Origin: Halieaceae bacterium UBA5044
GTDB lineage: Bacteria; Pseudomonadota; Gammaproteobacteria; Pseudomonadales; Halieaceae
Length of the DNA: 64,000 bases
NCBI GenBank assembly: GCA_002416125.1
Contig: DIBU01000001.1
Span: forward strand, 310,001-374,000
Reading direction: 5' to 3'
Position 1 is the first letter of the stretch. Each line of letters opens with the position of its first letter. Below, in pieces: positions 40,450 through 50,007 of the stretch. The translations under genes and the position numbers were made by a program. Below the pieces are notes generated by a model that did not search any database, was not told the origin of the DNA, and was given only the letters and a program-made list of their open reading frames with translations.

Positions 40450-42612
40450 TTACGCGCTGCCGCCGCGCCGCCACTGATGGTAGCGCGCCACCCAGCGCAG
40501 TAGGCGTTCGGGTGCGTGAGCCTTCTTCCAGGCACCGGCGGCGTATTTGTTGGCCTCTGCGAGCGTCGGGTAGGTGTGGATGGTGCCGAGAATCTTGTTC
40601 AGCCCCAGGCCGTGGCGCATCGCCAGCACGAATTCCGCCAGCAGGTCGCCGCCCTGGGTGCCGACAATGGTCGCGCCCAGAATGCGGTCGCGGCCGGGCA
40701 CGGTGAGCACCTTGACGAACCCGCGGGTCGCGCTGTCGGCGATGGCCCGGTCCAGCTCGGCGAGTTCGAAGCGGGTTACCTCGTGCGGTATGCCGCGGTC
40801 GATGGCCTCCTGCTCACTGAGGCCGACACGCGCGACCTCGGGGTCGATGAACGTGGTCCAGGGAATCACCGAATAGTCCACCTTGAAGCGCTTGAACTGC
40901 CCGAACAGTGCATTGACCGCGGCGTACCAGGCCATGTGCGACGCGGTATGGGTGAACTGGTAGGGGCCCGCGACGTCGCCGGCGGCATAGATGTTCGGGT
41001 ACAGAGTCTCCAGGTACTCGTTGGTGGTGACGGTGCGGTTGCTGGGAATACCGAGCTCTTCCAGGCCGTAGCCCGTGAGTCGCGCCCGGCGACCCACTGA
41101 GACCAGCAGCTGGTCGAAGGGGATGGCGCGTTCACCACCCTGGTGCTCCACGATCAGGTGTTTCTCGCCGGCGACCTGTTCGCAGCGCAGTGCCGTGTGC
41201 CCGGTGAGTATCTCAACGCCGTCCGCGGCCAGTGCGTCGCGCGCCAGCGCGGCTACCTCGTGGTCTTCCTTCGGCAGGATGCGCGGCCCGCGCTCGACCT
41301 GCGTGACCCTGGCCCCCAGCCGGGCGAAGGCCTGGGCGAGCTCGGAGCCGATGGGGCCTCCGCCCAGCACCACCAGTCGCTGCGGCAGCGCATCCAGCTC
41401 GGCAAAGCGCTCCCACAGCGTATCGCTGGTGACGTAACCGGTATCCTCCAGCCCAGGCAGGTCGGGCACCAGTGGTGCAGCGCCGGCGGCGATGACAATC
41501 GAGCGCGTGGTCAGGCGTTGTGTGCCGCCGTCGTTGAGGGCGATGTCCACTGTCCAGGGATCGATAATCCTGGCGTAACCCTGCAGCACTTCAACCCCCA
41601 GACCGGTGTAGCGCTCGACGCTGTCGTGGGGCTCGATCTCGGCGATGATGCGATGCACCCGCGCCATCACCTCGCGAAAACTGAACTGCGGCTCGCTGGC
41701 GGTCAAGCCGTAGTCACCGGCGTGGCGCATCTGCTGTGCCACCTTGGCACTCTTGATCAGGGCCTTGCTGGGCACGCAGCCGTAGTTCAGGCAGTCGCCG
41801 CCCATTTTGTGCGCTTCCACCAGGGTGACCCTGGCTTTTACTGCCGCGGCGATATAGGCCGACACCAGGCCGCCGGCGCCGGCGCCAATCACCACCAGGT
41901 TGCGGTCGAAGCGTGCCGGTCGCTGCCAGCGCTTATACACGCGGCGGCGCTGTACGGCGGCGACCAGCAGTTTGGCGATCCACGGAAACAGGCCGAGCAG
42001 TACAAACGAGAGCAGCAGCGCCGGCGACAGGATGTCGCCAAGACGCTCAACGGCGGCCAGCTGCGTGCCGGCGTTCACGTAGACCGCGGTGCCTGCCAGC
42101 ATGCCCACCTGGCTGACCCAGTAGAATGTCCAGGTGCGTAAACGGGTCAGGCCCATCAGCAGGTTGATGACGAAAAAGGGAAAAATCGGCACCAGCCGCA
42201 GGGTGAACAGGTAGAACGCGCCGTCGCGCTCAATACCGCGGTCAATGGCCTTCAGGCGCTCGCCGAAGCGCTGCTGCACGCTGTCGCGCAGCAGGAAGCG
42301 CGCAACCAGAAACGCGAGGGTGGCACCGATGCTGGAGGCAAATGACACCAGCAGCAGGCCGAAGCCCAGACCAAACAGGGCGCCGCCAGCCAGTGTCATG
42401 ATGGCCGCGCCGGGTAGCGACAGTGCGGTGACCAGCACGTAAATGCCGAAGTAGGCCGCGGGTACGGCGACCGGATGCGCGTCCAGCAGCTGGGCAAACT
42501 GTGCCTGGCTGGCTTTCAGCTGGTCCAGGGTGAGGTAGTTATGCAGGCCCAGGGCAAAGAAACCCAGCACCAGGCCCAGCAGGGCCACAACAATCAAGAG
42601 CTTACGGCTCAC
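40450..42612 (-). CDS. VTT (TVP38/TMEM64) domain fused to flavin disulfide reductase
   Basis: 720 residues from the GTG at 42612, which has AAGGAG upstream. Residues ~1-230 form a DedA/TVP38-type membrane domain (ALSLPGAAIMTLAGGALFGL, RLVPIFPFFVINLLMGLTR). Residues ~245-720 form a class I pyridine nucleotide-disulfide oxidoreductase: LVVIGAGAGGLVSAYIAAA, the redox pair in GDCLNYGCVPSKAL, a second NAD(P) site VVLGGGPIGSELAQAFARLG and a C-terminal TIHTYPTLAEA dimerisation segment with the His/Glu-like end. Resembles mercuric reductase in the second half. Same strand as arsS with a short gap. Confidence 0.82.
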   Translation of the reverse strand: MSRKLLIVVALLGLVLGFFALGLHNYLTLDQLKASQAQFAQLLDAHPVAVPAAYFGIYVLVTALSLPGAAIMTLAGGALFGLGFGLLLVSFASSIGATLAFLVARFLLRDSVQQRFGERLKAIDRGIERDGAFYLFTLRLVPIFPFFVINLLMGLTRLRTWTFYWVSQVGMLAGTAVYVNAGTQLAAVERLGDILSPALLLSFVLLGLFPWIAKLLVAAVQRRRVYKRWQRPARFDRNLVVIGAGAGGLVSAYIAAAVKARVTLVEAHKMGGDCLNYGCVPSKALIKSAKVAQQMRHAGDYGLTASEPQFSFREVMARVHRIIAEIEPHDSVERYTGLGVEVLQGYARIIDPWTVDIALNDGGTQRLTTRSIVIAAGAAPLVPDLPGLEDTGYVTSDTLWERFAELDALPQRLVVLGGGPIGSELAQAFARLGARVTQVERGPRILPKEDHEVAALARDALAADGVEILTGHTALRCEQVAGEKHLIVEHQGGERAIPFDQLLVSVGRRARLTGYGLEELGIPSNRTVTTNEYLETLYPNIYAAGDVAGPYQFTHTASHMAWYAAVNALFGQFKRFKVDYSVIPWTTFIDPEVARVGLSEQEAIDRGIPHEVTRFELAELDRAIADSATRGFVKVLTVPGRDRILGATIVGTQGGDLLAEFVLAMRHGLGLNKILGTIHTYPTLAEANKYAAGAWKKAHAPERLLRWVARYHQWRRGGSA

Positions 42613-42661
42613 GAGGGTTCTCCTTGGGGGAGCCGCACCGGGCACCCGGTTCTGGCCTGGG

Positions 42662-43621
42662 TCAGTTCAGGGCGCCACCGCAGCTGCTGCCCTGGCCGGC
42701 GGTGCAACCGTAGCAGTGGTCGGCGGTGCGTATCTCGCGGCCATCCAGTCCGCCCGTCAGCAGGCTGGCGAGCTGCGGCCTGCCCTCGTGGCCTGGCAGC
42801 GGCAGGTCTAGCTGCTGGTTGAAGTCGCAGTCGTACAGGTAACCCTGCCAGTCCACGCTCACCAGCGACCGGCACATGACACCCTCGAGGTTGCCGGGCT
42901 GATAGGCATCTTTCAGCAGCTGCATGTAGGCGGCAAACTGGCCCTTGGAAATCAGGGTGCTGCCAAAACGCTTGATGGGCATGTTGGCCAGCGTGAACAG
43001 GGCGTTGAATTCGATACCGAAATGCGCGCGCAGTTCCCGCTTGTAGTCTGCCTCCAGCGCCTGCTGGTTGGGCGGCAGGGTGGGGCCCAACGGGTTATAG
43101 ACCAGGTTCAGCAGCAGACCACTGCCCGGTTGCCCATAGCCCAGGGCGTTGAGTGACTGCAGGGCGGCGATGCTCTTGTCGAACACGCCGTTGCCGCGCT
43201 GCTGGTCGACGTTGGCCGGCGAATAGCAGGGCATGGAGGCCACGATTTCCACCCGGTGCCGGGCGAGAAACTCCGCCATGTCTTCATAACCGGGTTCGCG
43301 CAGGATGGTGAGGTTGCAGCGATCCATCACCCTCACACCCTGGGCGGTGGCCGCGGTCACCAGGTCGCGGAAGCGCGGGTGCATTTCCGGGGCGCCGCCC
43401 GTGAGGTCGAGCAGCGACACGCCGCGTGCCTGCAATACCCGGGGTATGAGGTCGATGAGGTTGTCGCTCATCATCTCGGTGCGGGTGGGGCCGGCGTTGA
43501 CATGGCAGTGCACACAGCTCTGGTTGCACAGGTAACCGAGGTTGACCTGCAGGGTCTGCAGCGCAGCCCGCCTGAGGGCGGGGAAATCGGTCGCTTCCAG
43601 CAGCGGCAGGGTGGCGTGCAT
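42662..43621 (-). CDS. arsS: Arsenosugar biosynthesis radical SAM protein ArsS
   Basis: 319 residues. The radical SAM cluster ligands are C32, C36 and C39 (CNQSCVHC). The C-terminal DUF3641 portion has the family's conserved Cys set (DCDFNQQLDLPL, CYGCTAGQGSSCGG), and SLVSVDWQGYLYDCDF. ArsS joins adenosyl to arsenic species on the way to arsenosugars. The adjacent VTT-reductase fusion is a known neighbour type in such loci. No ArsM methyltransferase is in the window. Confidence 0.87.
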   Translation of the reverse strand: MHATLPLLEATDFPALRRAALQTLQVNLGYLCNQSCVHCHVNAGPTRTEMMSDNLIDLIPRVLQARGVSLLDLTGGAPEMHPRFRDLVTAATAQGVRVMDRCNLTILREPGYEDMAEFLARHRVEIVASMPCYSPANVDQQRGNGVFDKSIAALQSLNALGYGQPGSGLLLNLVYNPLGPTLPPNQQALEADYKRELRAHFGIEFNALFTLANMPIKRFGSTLISKGQFAAYMQLLKDAYQPGNLEGVMCRSLVSVDWQGYLYDCDFNQQLDLPLPGHEGRPQLASLLTGGLDGREIRTADHCYGCTAGQGSSCGGALN

Positions 43622-43800
43622 GGGTGTGGAGTCCTTGTTCGATGGCGGCTTGTGGTGTTTGCGTGTTTCGTGTGCTGCCGCGACTGTTCATCAGTTGGTA
43701 CGCGGCGGGCCTCGCCACAGTTTACCCGCTGCCCGGGATGCCCGCCTGTGGCCAACGCTGCCGCGGCACATCCGACGGTGAATTCGGCCCGGCTTTCTTC

Positions 43801-43806
43801 TATAAT
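43801..43806 (+). promoter_or_regulatory. Candidate -10 element for hisBHAF
   Basis: A perfect TATAAT 62 bases before the hisB start, in the 246-base gap between the divergent arsS and hisB. No strong -35 is seen at the expected distance, so confidence is limited. GGAG lies 9 bases upstream of the ATG as ribosome site. Confidence 0.4.
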
Positions 43807-43867
43807 GGCGCGCTTTTCCGGGCCTGGCCCCGGTTCCCATCCGCCAGTGCAGGTTCTGGAGAATAGC

Positions 43868-44461
43868 ATGTCTGAGCGCAAGGCGAGTGTGACTCGCAAC
43901 ACGCTGGAAACGCAGATCACCGCCACGGTGAATCTCGACGGTTCCGGTCAGGCGAAATTTGACACCGGTATCCCCTTCCTCGAGCACATGCTGGACCAGA
44001 TTGCGCGCCACGGCCTGATCGATCTCGACATCCATGCCAGGGGCGATCTGCACATCGACGACCACCACACGGTGGAGGACATCGGTATCACCCTCGGCCA
44101 GGCTTTCGCCAAGGCGGTGGGCGACAAGAAAGGCATTGTGCGTTACGGCCACAGCTATGTGCCGCTGGATGAAGCGCTGTCCCGCGTGGTGGTGGACTTC
44201 TCCGGCCGGCCGGGACTGGTGTATCACATTCCGTTTACCCGCGCCTCCGTGGGCGGCTTTGACGTGGACCTGTTCCAGGAATTTTTCCACGGCTTCGTCA
44301 ACCACGCCCAAGTCACGCTGCATATCGACAATCTGCGCGGTGAGAACACCCACCACCAGATCGAAACGGTGTTCAAGGCCTTCGGCCGCGCGCTGCGCAT
44401 GGCGCTCTCGGCGGACCCGGCCATGGCCGGCATGATGCCCTCCACCAAGGGTGTGCTGTAA
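43868..44461 (+). CDS. hisB: Imidazoleglycerol-phosphate dehydratase
   Basis: 197 residues, so a monofunctional IGPD without the phosphatase domain found in E. coli. Two His-rich metal motifs are complete: FLEHMLDQIARHGL with DDHHTVEDIGI, and the second-half FFHGFVNHAQ with ENTHHQIETVFKAFGRAL. Catalyses the sixth step of histidine synthesis. Starts the hisB-hisH-hisA-hisF run. Start chosen by the GGAGAATAGC ribosome region. Confidence 0.95.
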   Translation: MSERKASVTRNTLETQITATVNLDGSGQAKFDTGIPFLEHMLDQIARHGLIDLDIHARGDLHIDDHHTVEDIGITLGQAFAKAVGDKKGIVRYGHSYVPLDEALSRVVVDFSGRPGLVYHIPFTRASVGGFDVDLFQEFFHGFVNHAQVTLHIDNLRGENTHHQIETVFKAFGRALRMALSADPAMAGMMPSTKGVL

Positions 44462-44466
44462 CACCC

Positions 44467-45117
44467 GTGAGCGGTTCAGTGGCAGTGATCGACTACGGCA
44501 TGGGCAACCTGCATTCGGTGGCCAGTGCGCTGGCGCATGTCGGCGCTGAACGCGTGGTGGTGACCCACGATGTTGAGCAGATCCGCGCGGCGGACCGCGT
44601 CGTCTTCCCGGGTGTGGGCGCCATACGCGACTGTATGGCGGAGATCCGCCGCCTGCGCTGCGACGAGCTGCTGCAGGTGGCCCTGACCGAGCAACACAAG
44701 CCGGTGCTGGCCATTTGTGTGGGCATGCAGGCGCTGATGAGCCACTCGGAAGAGAACGGCGGTGTGGACTGCCTGAACGTGATTCCGGGCACCGTGCGCC
44801 ACTTTGGCCAGCCGCTGCACGACGTCGAAGGGCAGCGCCTGAAAGTGCCGCACATGGGCTGGAGTGAGGTTCGCAGAGTAAGTGAGCACCCACTTTGGAG
44901 CGGCATTCCGGATGCCACCCGTTTCTATTTCGTGCACAGTTATTACGTCACCGCTGCCGACCGCTCGCTGGTCGCGGGCAGCGTTGACTACGGCGTGTGT
45001 GCCGATGCGGCGCTGGCCCGGGACAATCTCTTTGCCACCCAGTTTCACCCGGAGAAGAGCCACACCGCCGGATTACAGCTGCTGCGCAACTTCATCCATT
45101 GGACACCCTCATGCTGA
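44467..45117 (+). CDS. hisH: Imidazole glycerol phosphate synthase, glutamine amidotransferase subunit
   Basis: 216 residues from a GTG, 5 bases after hisB. Triad GATase: nucleophile C84 in LAICVGMQAL and the His-Glu pair in QFHPEKSH. The opening VIDYGMGNLHSVASAL is typical of HisH. It supplies ammonia to HisF to convert PRFAR to IGP and AICAR. Overlaps hisA by 7 bases. Confidence 0.95.
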   Translation: MSGSVAVIDYGMGNLHSVASALAHVGAERVVVTHDVEQIRAADRVVFPGVGAIRDCMAEIRRLRCDELLQVALTEQHKPVLAICVGMQALMSHSEENGGVDCLNVIPGTVRHFGQPLHDVEGQRLKVPHMGWSEVRRVSEHPLWSGIPDATRFYFVHSYYVTAADRSLVAGSVDYGVCADAALARDNLFATQFHPEKSHTAGLQLLRNFIHWTPSC

Positions 45118-45845
45118 TCATTCCCGCTATCGATTTGAAAGACGGCCAGTGCGTGCGCCTGCGCCAGGGCCTGATGGAGGACAGCACGGTGTTCTCTGAT
45201 GACCCGCTGGCCGTCGCCCGGCGCTGGGTGGACGCGGGCTGTCGGCGCCTCCATCTGGTGGACCTGAACGGCGCCTTTGCCGGGGAGCCGGTTAACGGCG
45301 AGGTGGTGACGGCCATTGCCGCCGCCTGGCCCGAGCTGCCGATCCAGATCGGTGGTGGCATTCGCAGCCTGGAGACCATCGAGCACTATGTGCGGGCCGG
45401 TGTCAGCTATGTGATCATCGGCACCAAAGCGGTGAAGGAGCCGGCCTTTGTCGCCGAGGCCTGCCGCGCGTTTCCGGGCAAGATCATCGTCGGCCTGGAC
45501 GCCCGGGATGGGCTGGTAGCGACCGACGGCTGGGCAGAGGTGTCCACGGTACTGGCCACGGACCTCGCCAGACAGTTCGAGGCCGATGGCGTGTCCGCCA
45601 TTGTCTACACCGACATTGCCCGCGATGGCATGATGCAGGGTGTGAACGTGGAAGCCACACTGGGCATGGCCCGGGCCTCACGCATTCCGGTCATCGCTTC
45701 CGGCGGCATCACCAACCTGGAGGATATTCGGGCCCTGCAGGCTGTGGCACATGAAGGCATCTGCGGTGCCATCACCGGCCGGGCCATCTACGAGGGCACG
45801 CTGGACGTGGCCGAAGCGCAACGCCTGTGTGACACGGCGGCCTGA
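45111..45845 (+). CDS. hisA: ProFAR isomerase (HisA)
   Basis: 244 residues, TIM barrel. It opens LIIPAIDLKDGQCVRLRQG with catalytic D8, and contains IQIGGGIRSLETIEHYVRAG and the second active Asp in IVYTDIARDGMMQGVN; VIASGGITNLEDI follows. Isomerises ProFAR to PRFAR. Start at the ATG at 45111, inside the hisH end. Confidence 0.95.
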   Translation: MLIIPAIDLKDGQCVRLRQGLMEDSTVFSDDPLAVARRWVDAGCRRLHLVDLNGAFAGEPVNGEVVTAIAAAWPELPIQIGGGIRSLETIEHYVRAGVSYVIIGTKAVKEPAFVAEACRAFPGKIIVGLDARDGLVATDGWAEVSTVLATDLARQFEADGVSAIVYTDIARDGMMQGVNVEATLGMARASRIPVIASGGITNLEDIRALQAVAHEGICGAITGRAIYEGTLDVAEAQRLCDTAA

Positions 45846-45848
45846 GCG

Positions 45849-46622
<774 letters not shown>

Positions 46623-46632
46623 CGGCGCTGGA

Positions 46633-46977
46633 TTACAGCGTGAACAGCCAGAAGGCACACAGGGCGCTGAGTGCCGTCGCCCCACCGTAGAAAACTCCTC
46701 CCAGCAGCCAGGTTGGCCCCGTGATATGCAGGTCGTGCAGGCCGTGATACAGACGGTGTGCGGTGTGGTACAGCGGCAGTGCTATCACGGCCAGCGTGGC
46801 CAGCCTCACCAGCGGGTGCTGCAGGCCGCTGTGCAGTGTGGCATAGAGCGCCTGTGGGTCCTGCACCAGCCAGGCCAGCAGCAGTGTGCTCACAATCAGC
46901 CCCGGGCCGATAAACGCCAGCAGCATGCCGCCGGCGCCGAACAGGGACCAGCTGATGGGCTCGTGGGAGCGGCGCAT
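46633..46977 (-). CDS. frdD: Fumarate reductase membrane subunit D
   Basis: 114 residues from the ATG at 46977 with three membrane helices (MLLAFIGPGLIVSTLLLAWL; LVRLATLAVIALPLYHTAHRL; LLGGVFYGGATALSALCAFW). Compare E. coli FrdD (119). The His-rich stretch YHTAHRLYHGLHDLHI matches FrdD. One of two anchors binding menaquinol. Last gene of frdABCD, convergent with hisF. Confidence 0.88.
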   Translation of the reverse strand: MRRSHEPISWSLFGAGGMLLAFIGPGLIVSTLLLAWLVQDPQALYATLHSGLQHPLVRLATLAVIALPLYHTAHRLYHGLHDLHITGPTWLLGGVFYGGATALSALCAFWLFTL

Positions 46978-46979
46978 GG

Positions 46980-47387
46980 TCAGGCGCCCCCTGTCGGCCA
47001 CAGCAGCCAGAGTGTGGCGACTATCAGCCCCAGGTTGCCGGCCAGCGCGCCGAGCTGGTGGGCACGCAACACATGCCGCGGATCAATGCGCAGGCGGTCG
47101 CTGTCGATGACCAGAATCTTTGGCACCAGTGCGACCCAGGTCACCGCGTGCAACAGGGCCGCCGCCAGCGCGATACCCTGCAGCAGCAGCCCTGCCGGCG
47201 TTTGCAGCCAGCTGAGCCAGGTGGCGAAAGCGGCCTCGCCACGGCTGAACTGGACTATCCCGGCGAGCAGCAGCAGGGTGTACAGCAGCAGGGGCAGCGC
47301 GGTGGCTTCCCGCAGCATGTAGCGGCGGTAGGCCGGGTTGCGCAGCCACCAGTTGCGGGGTTGTTGTGGCTGCCAGGGTTTACGCAT
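46980..47387 (-). CDS. frdC: Fumarate reductase membrane subunit C
   Basis: 135 residues from the ATG at 47387, overlapping frdB by 8 bases. The start NPAYRRYMLREATALPLLLY closely follows the E. coli FrdC pattern (FYRFYMLREGTA), and LAAALLHAVTWVALVPK matches LAAALLHTKTWFELAPK. Three membrane helices. Together with FrdD this marks the haem-free (E. coli-type) quinol:fumarate reductase. Confidence 0.9.
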   Translation of the reverse strand: MRKPWQPQQPRNWWLRNPAYRRYMLREATALPLLLYTLLLLAGIVQFSRGEAAFATWLSWLQTPAGLLLQGIALAAALLHAVTWVALVPKILVIDSDRLRIDPRHVLRAHQLGALAGNLGLIVATLWLLWPTGGA

Positions 47388-48132
47388 CGCCCTTGCCTCG
47401 CAGCAGGCGGAACAGGTTGACCCCGTAGTTGATGTCCGATGCCACCTTGCCGCGGTTGATTGCCGAGGCCGGGTCCACATCCTTGGGGCAGACCTCCGAG
47501 CAGTAGCCGACGAAGGTGCAGCTCCACACACCCTCCTCCGCATTCAGCCAGGGCATGCGCTCGCTGCTGCCTTCATCGCGGGAATCCAGGTTGTAGCGTT
47601 GGGCGAGGGTGAGGGCGGCGGGGCCGAGGAACGCCGGGTTGCGACCGAACTGCGGGCATGCGGCGTAGCACAGCGCGCAATTGATGCATTGGCTGAAGGC
47701 GTGGTAGCGCGCCATCTGCGCCGGCGTCTGTGAGTGTGCTGTGTCGACGGGGGGCTCGCTGTGGCGTATCAACCAGGGTTTCACCGCCTCGATATGCTCG
47801 ACCACGCCGCTGATGTCCGCCACGAGATCGCGCTCTACCGGCAGGTTGTCCAGCGCCCGGACCTCCAGCACACCGGCTTCGCGGTAATCGCGCAGGAAGG
47901 TCTTGCAGGACAGCTTCGGCTCGCCGTTTACCATCACGCCGCAGCTGCCGCAGATGGCCATGCGGCAGGACCAGCGGTGGCTCAGGGACGGGTCCAGTGC
48001 GTCCTTGATGTAGTTGAGGGCGTCGAGTACGGACATGTCGTCGCTACAGGGCACGGTATAGCGCTGCTCCCAGGGCTGCGTGTCCTGCTCGGGGCGGTAG
48101 CGGGTGACCGCCAACTCGATAGTGTCGCTCAC
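47380..48132 (-). CDS. frdB: Fumarate reductase iron-sulfur subunit
   Basis: 250 residues from a GTG at 48132 that overlaps the frdA stop (GTGA). [2Fe-2S] ligands C56, C61, C64 and C76; [4Fe-4S]/[3Fe-4S] ligands in CINCALCYAACP and CTFVGYCSEVCPKDVDP. All expected cysteines are present. It relays electrons from the quinol site in FrdCD to FrdA. Confidence 0.94.
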   Translation of the reverse strand: MSDTIELAVTRYRPEQDTQPWEQRYTVPCSDDMSVLDALNYIKDALDPSLSHRWSCRMAICGSCGVMVNGEPKLSCKTFLRDYREAGVLEVRALDNLPVERDLVADISGVVEHIEAVKPWLIRHSEPPVDTAHSQTPAQMARYHAFSQCINCALCYAACPQFGRNPAFLGPAALTLAQRYNLDSRDEGSSERMPWLNAEEGVWSCTFVGYCSEVCPKDVDPASAINRGKVASDINYGVNLFRLLRGKGDA

Positions 48133-49901
48133 CTGCCTGCCTCCCCGGTCGCCTTGCCACCGTAGTGCCGCTCGCCCGGCGCGGAGCGGGTGATGACCAC
48201 GTCCTGCCAGCTGACCTCGGTGGCGCCTCCCTGCTGTTGCCTGGCCAGGCTGTGCCTGAGGAAAAGCGCATCGTTGCGCGCCGGGAAATCCTCCGGGCGC
48301 TGGTGGCTGCCGCGGGACTCCTGCCGCGCCAGCGCGGCGTGGCTCATCGCTTCGGCGACATCGAGCAGAAAGCCCAGCTCGATCGCCTGCAGCCATTCCG
48401 TGTTGAAGGCGTGGCTGCCATCCTTGAGCCCCAGCTGCTGGTAGCGCGCCTTGAGCTCGGCAATCTTCTCGACGGTCGCGGTCATTTGTGCCGGCACGCG
48501 GAAAATGCCGATGCCCGCCTCCATGGCGCCGGCCATTTCATCGCGCAGGACGGCGAGGCGTTCCGGGCCGTTTGCCCTACGCAACGCTTCCCGCTCGGCG
48601 GCCTGTGCCTCAGCCTGTGGCCGTAGACGTTGCGGGTCCACCGCCAACCCCTGTGCTGCGCGCTCTGCCGCCTGCTCCCCCGCCAGACGGCCAAAAACGC
48701 TCAGTTCGGCCAGCGAATTGGAGCCCAGTCGGTTGGCGCCGTGCAGTCCTACGCTGGCGCACTCGCCTACCGCATACAGCCCCGGTAGGCAGGTGGCGGT
48801 GTGTCGGTCGGTCTGAATGCCGCCCATGGTGTAGTGGGCCGTGGGGCGCACGGGAATGGGTTCGTGCACGGCGTCCACGTTGATATAGGTGCGCGCGAGG
48901 TCGCGGATGAAGGGCAGGCGTTCCTGGATGTGCTGTTCACCGAGGTGCCGCAAGTCGAGGTGCACCGCTGCGCCCCGCTCCGTGGCCACTGTGCGGCCCG
49001 CCTGCTCTTCGTGCCAGAACGCCTGGCTGAGCCGGTCCCGCGGCCCCAGCTCCATCTGCTTGTTCTGCGGCTGGCCCGGCGGCGTTTCCGGGCCCAGGCC
49101 GTAGTCCTGCAGGTAGCGATAGCCCTCGCGGTTGGTGAGCACACCCCCTTCGCCGCGTGCTGCCTCGGTAATCAGGATCCCCGAGCCGGGCAGGCCGGTG
49201 GGATGGTACTGCACGAACTCCATGTCGCGCAGGGGTACGCCCTGGCGGTAGGCCAGCGCCATACCGTCGCCGGTGACGATGCCGCCGTTGGTGTTGTAGC
49301 GATACACGCGGGCAGCACCGCCGGTAGCGAGAATAACAGCGGAGGCCGCAATCAGGGTCTGCTCTCCGCTGCGCATGTCGATGGCGAGCAGGCCCGCGCA
49401 GTGGCCATCCTCCACCAGCAGGTCGGTGCAGAAGTACTCGTCACAGCGACGAATTCCGGGGTACTTGAGCGATGTCTGGAACAGCGTGTGCAGAATATGG
49501 AAGCCGGTCTTGTCGGCGGCGAACCAGGTGCGCTCTATCTGCATGCCGCCGAAGGCGCGCACATTGATGCTGCCGTCCGGCTTGCGGCTCCAGGGGCAGC
49601 CCCAGTGTTCCAGACGCAGGTTCTCCTCCGTCGCATGGCGCACGAAATAGTCCACCACATCCTGGTCGCAGAGCCAGTCGCCCCCGGCCACGGTGTCGTC
49701 GAAGTGGGCGTCGAGGCTGTCGTGCGCCTGAATGACGCCGGCACAGCCGCCCTCTGCCGCCACCGTGTGGCTGCGCATCGGGTACACCTTGGACAGCAAC
49801 AGGATGTCGAGGCCGGGGTTGCTCTCGGCCGCGGCGATGGCCGCGCGCAGGCCGGCTCCGCCGCCTCCCACGATCACGATGTCTGCCTGCTGCTGGTTCA
49901 T
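48129..49901 (-). CDS. frdA: Fumarate reductase flavoprotein subunit
   Basis: 590 residues from the ATG at 49901. FAD-binding GGGGAG (12-17), flavin-linking His45 in RSHTVAAEGG, and active-site motifs TEAARGEGG and HYTMGGIQTD. Length and motifs fit FrdA (602 in E. coli). It reduces fumarate to succinate on the cytoplasmic face. Leads the frdABCD operon; no FNR-like box was seen in the 106 bases upstream. SLC13 permease gene precedes it on the same strand. Confidence 0.94.
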   Translation of the reverse strand: MNQQQADIVIVGGGGAGLRAAIAAAESNPGLDILLLSKVYPMRSHTVAAEGGCAGVIQAHDSLDAHFDDTVAGGDWLCDQDVVDYFVRHATEENLRLEHWGCPWSRKPDGSINVRAFGGMQIERTWFAADKTGFHILHTLFQTSLKYPGIRRCDEYFCTDLLVEDGHCAGLLAIDMRSGEQTLIAASAVILATGGAARVYRYNTNGGIVTGDGMALAYRQGVPLRDMEFVQYHPTGLPGSGILITEAARGEGGVLTNREGYRYLQDYGLGPETPPGQPQNKQMELGPRDRLSQAFWHEEQAGRTVATERGAAVHLDLRHLGEQHIQERLPFIRDLARTYINVDAVHEPIPVRPTAHYTMGGIQTDRHTATCLPGLYAVGECASVGLHGANRLGSNSLAELSVFGRLAGEQAAERAAQGLAVDPQRLRPQAEAQAAEREALRRANGPERLAVLRDEMAGAMEAGIGIFRVPAQMTATVEKIAELKARYQQLGLKDGSHAFNTEWLQAIELGFLLDVAEAMSHAALARQESRGSHQRPEDFPARNDALFLRHSLARQQQGGATEVSWQDVVITRSAPGERHYGGKATGEAGR

Positions 49902-50007
49902 GGCATTCGCGCCCCCAAGTACGCACAGCGCAGCTGCGCGCGCGTATCCCTGCATTCTCCCCGCTCGCCCTGCGCGATGCAATGCACTGCGGCCACCGCG
50001 CAGCAGG

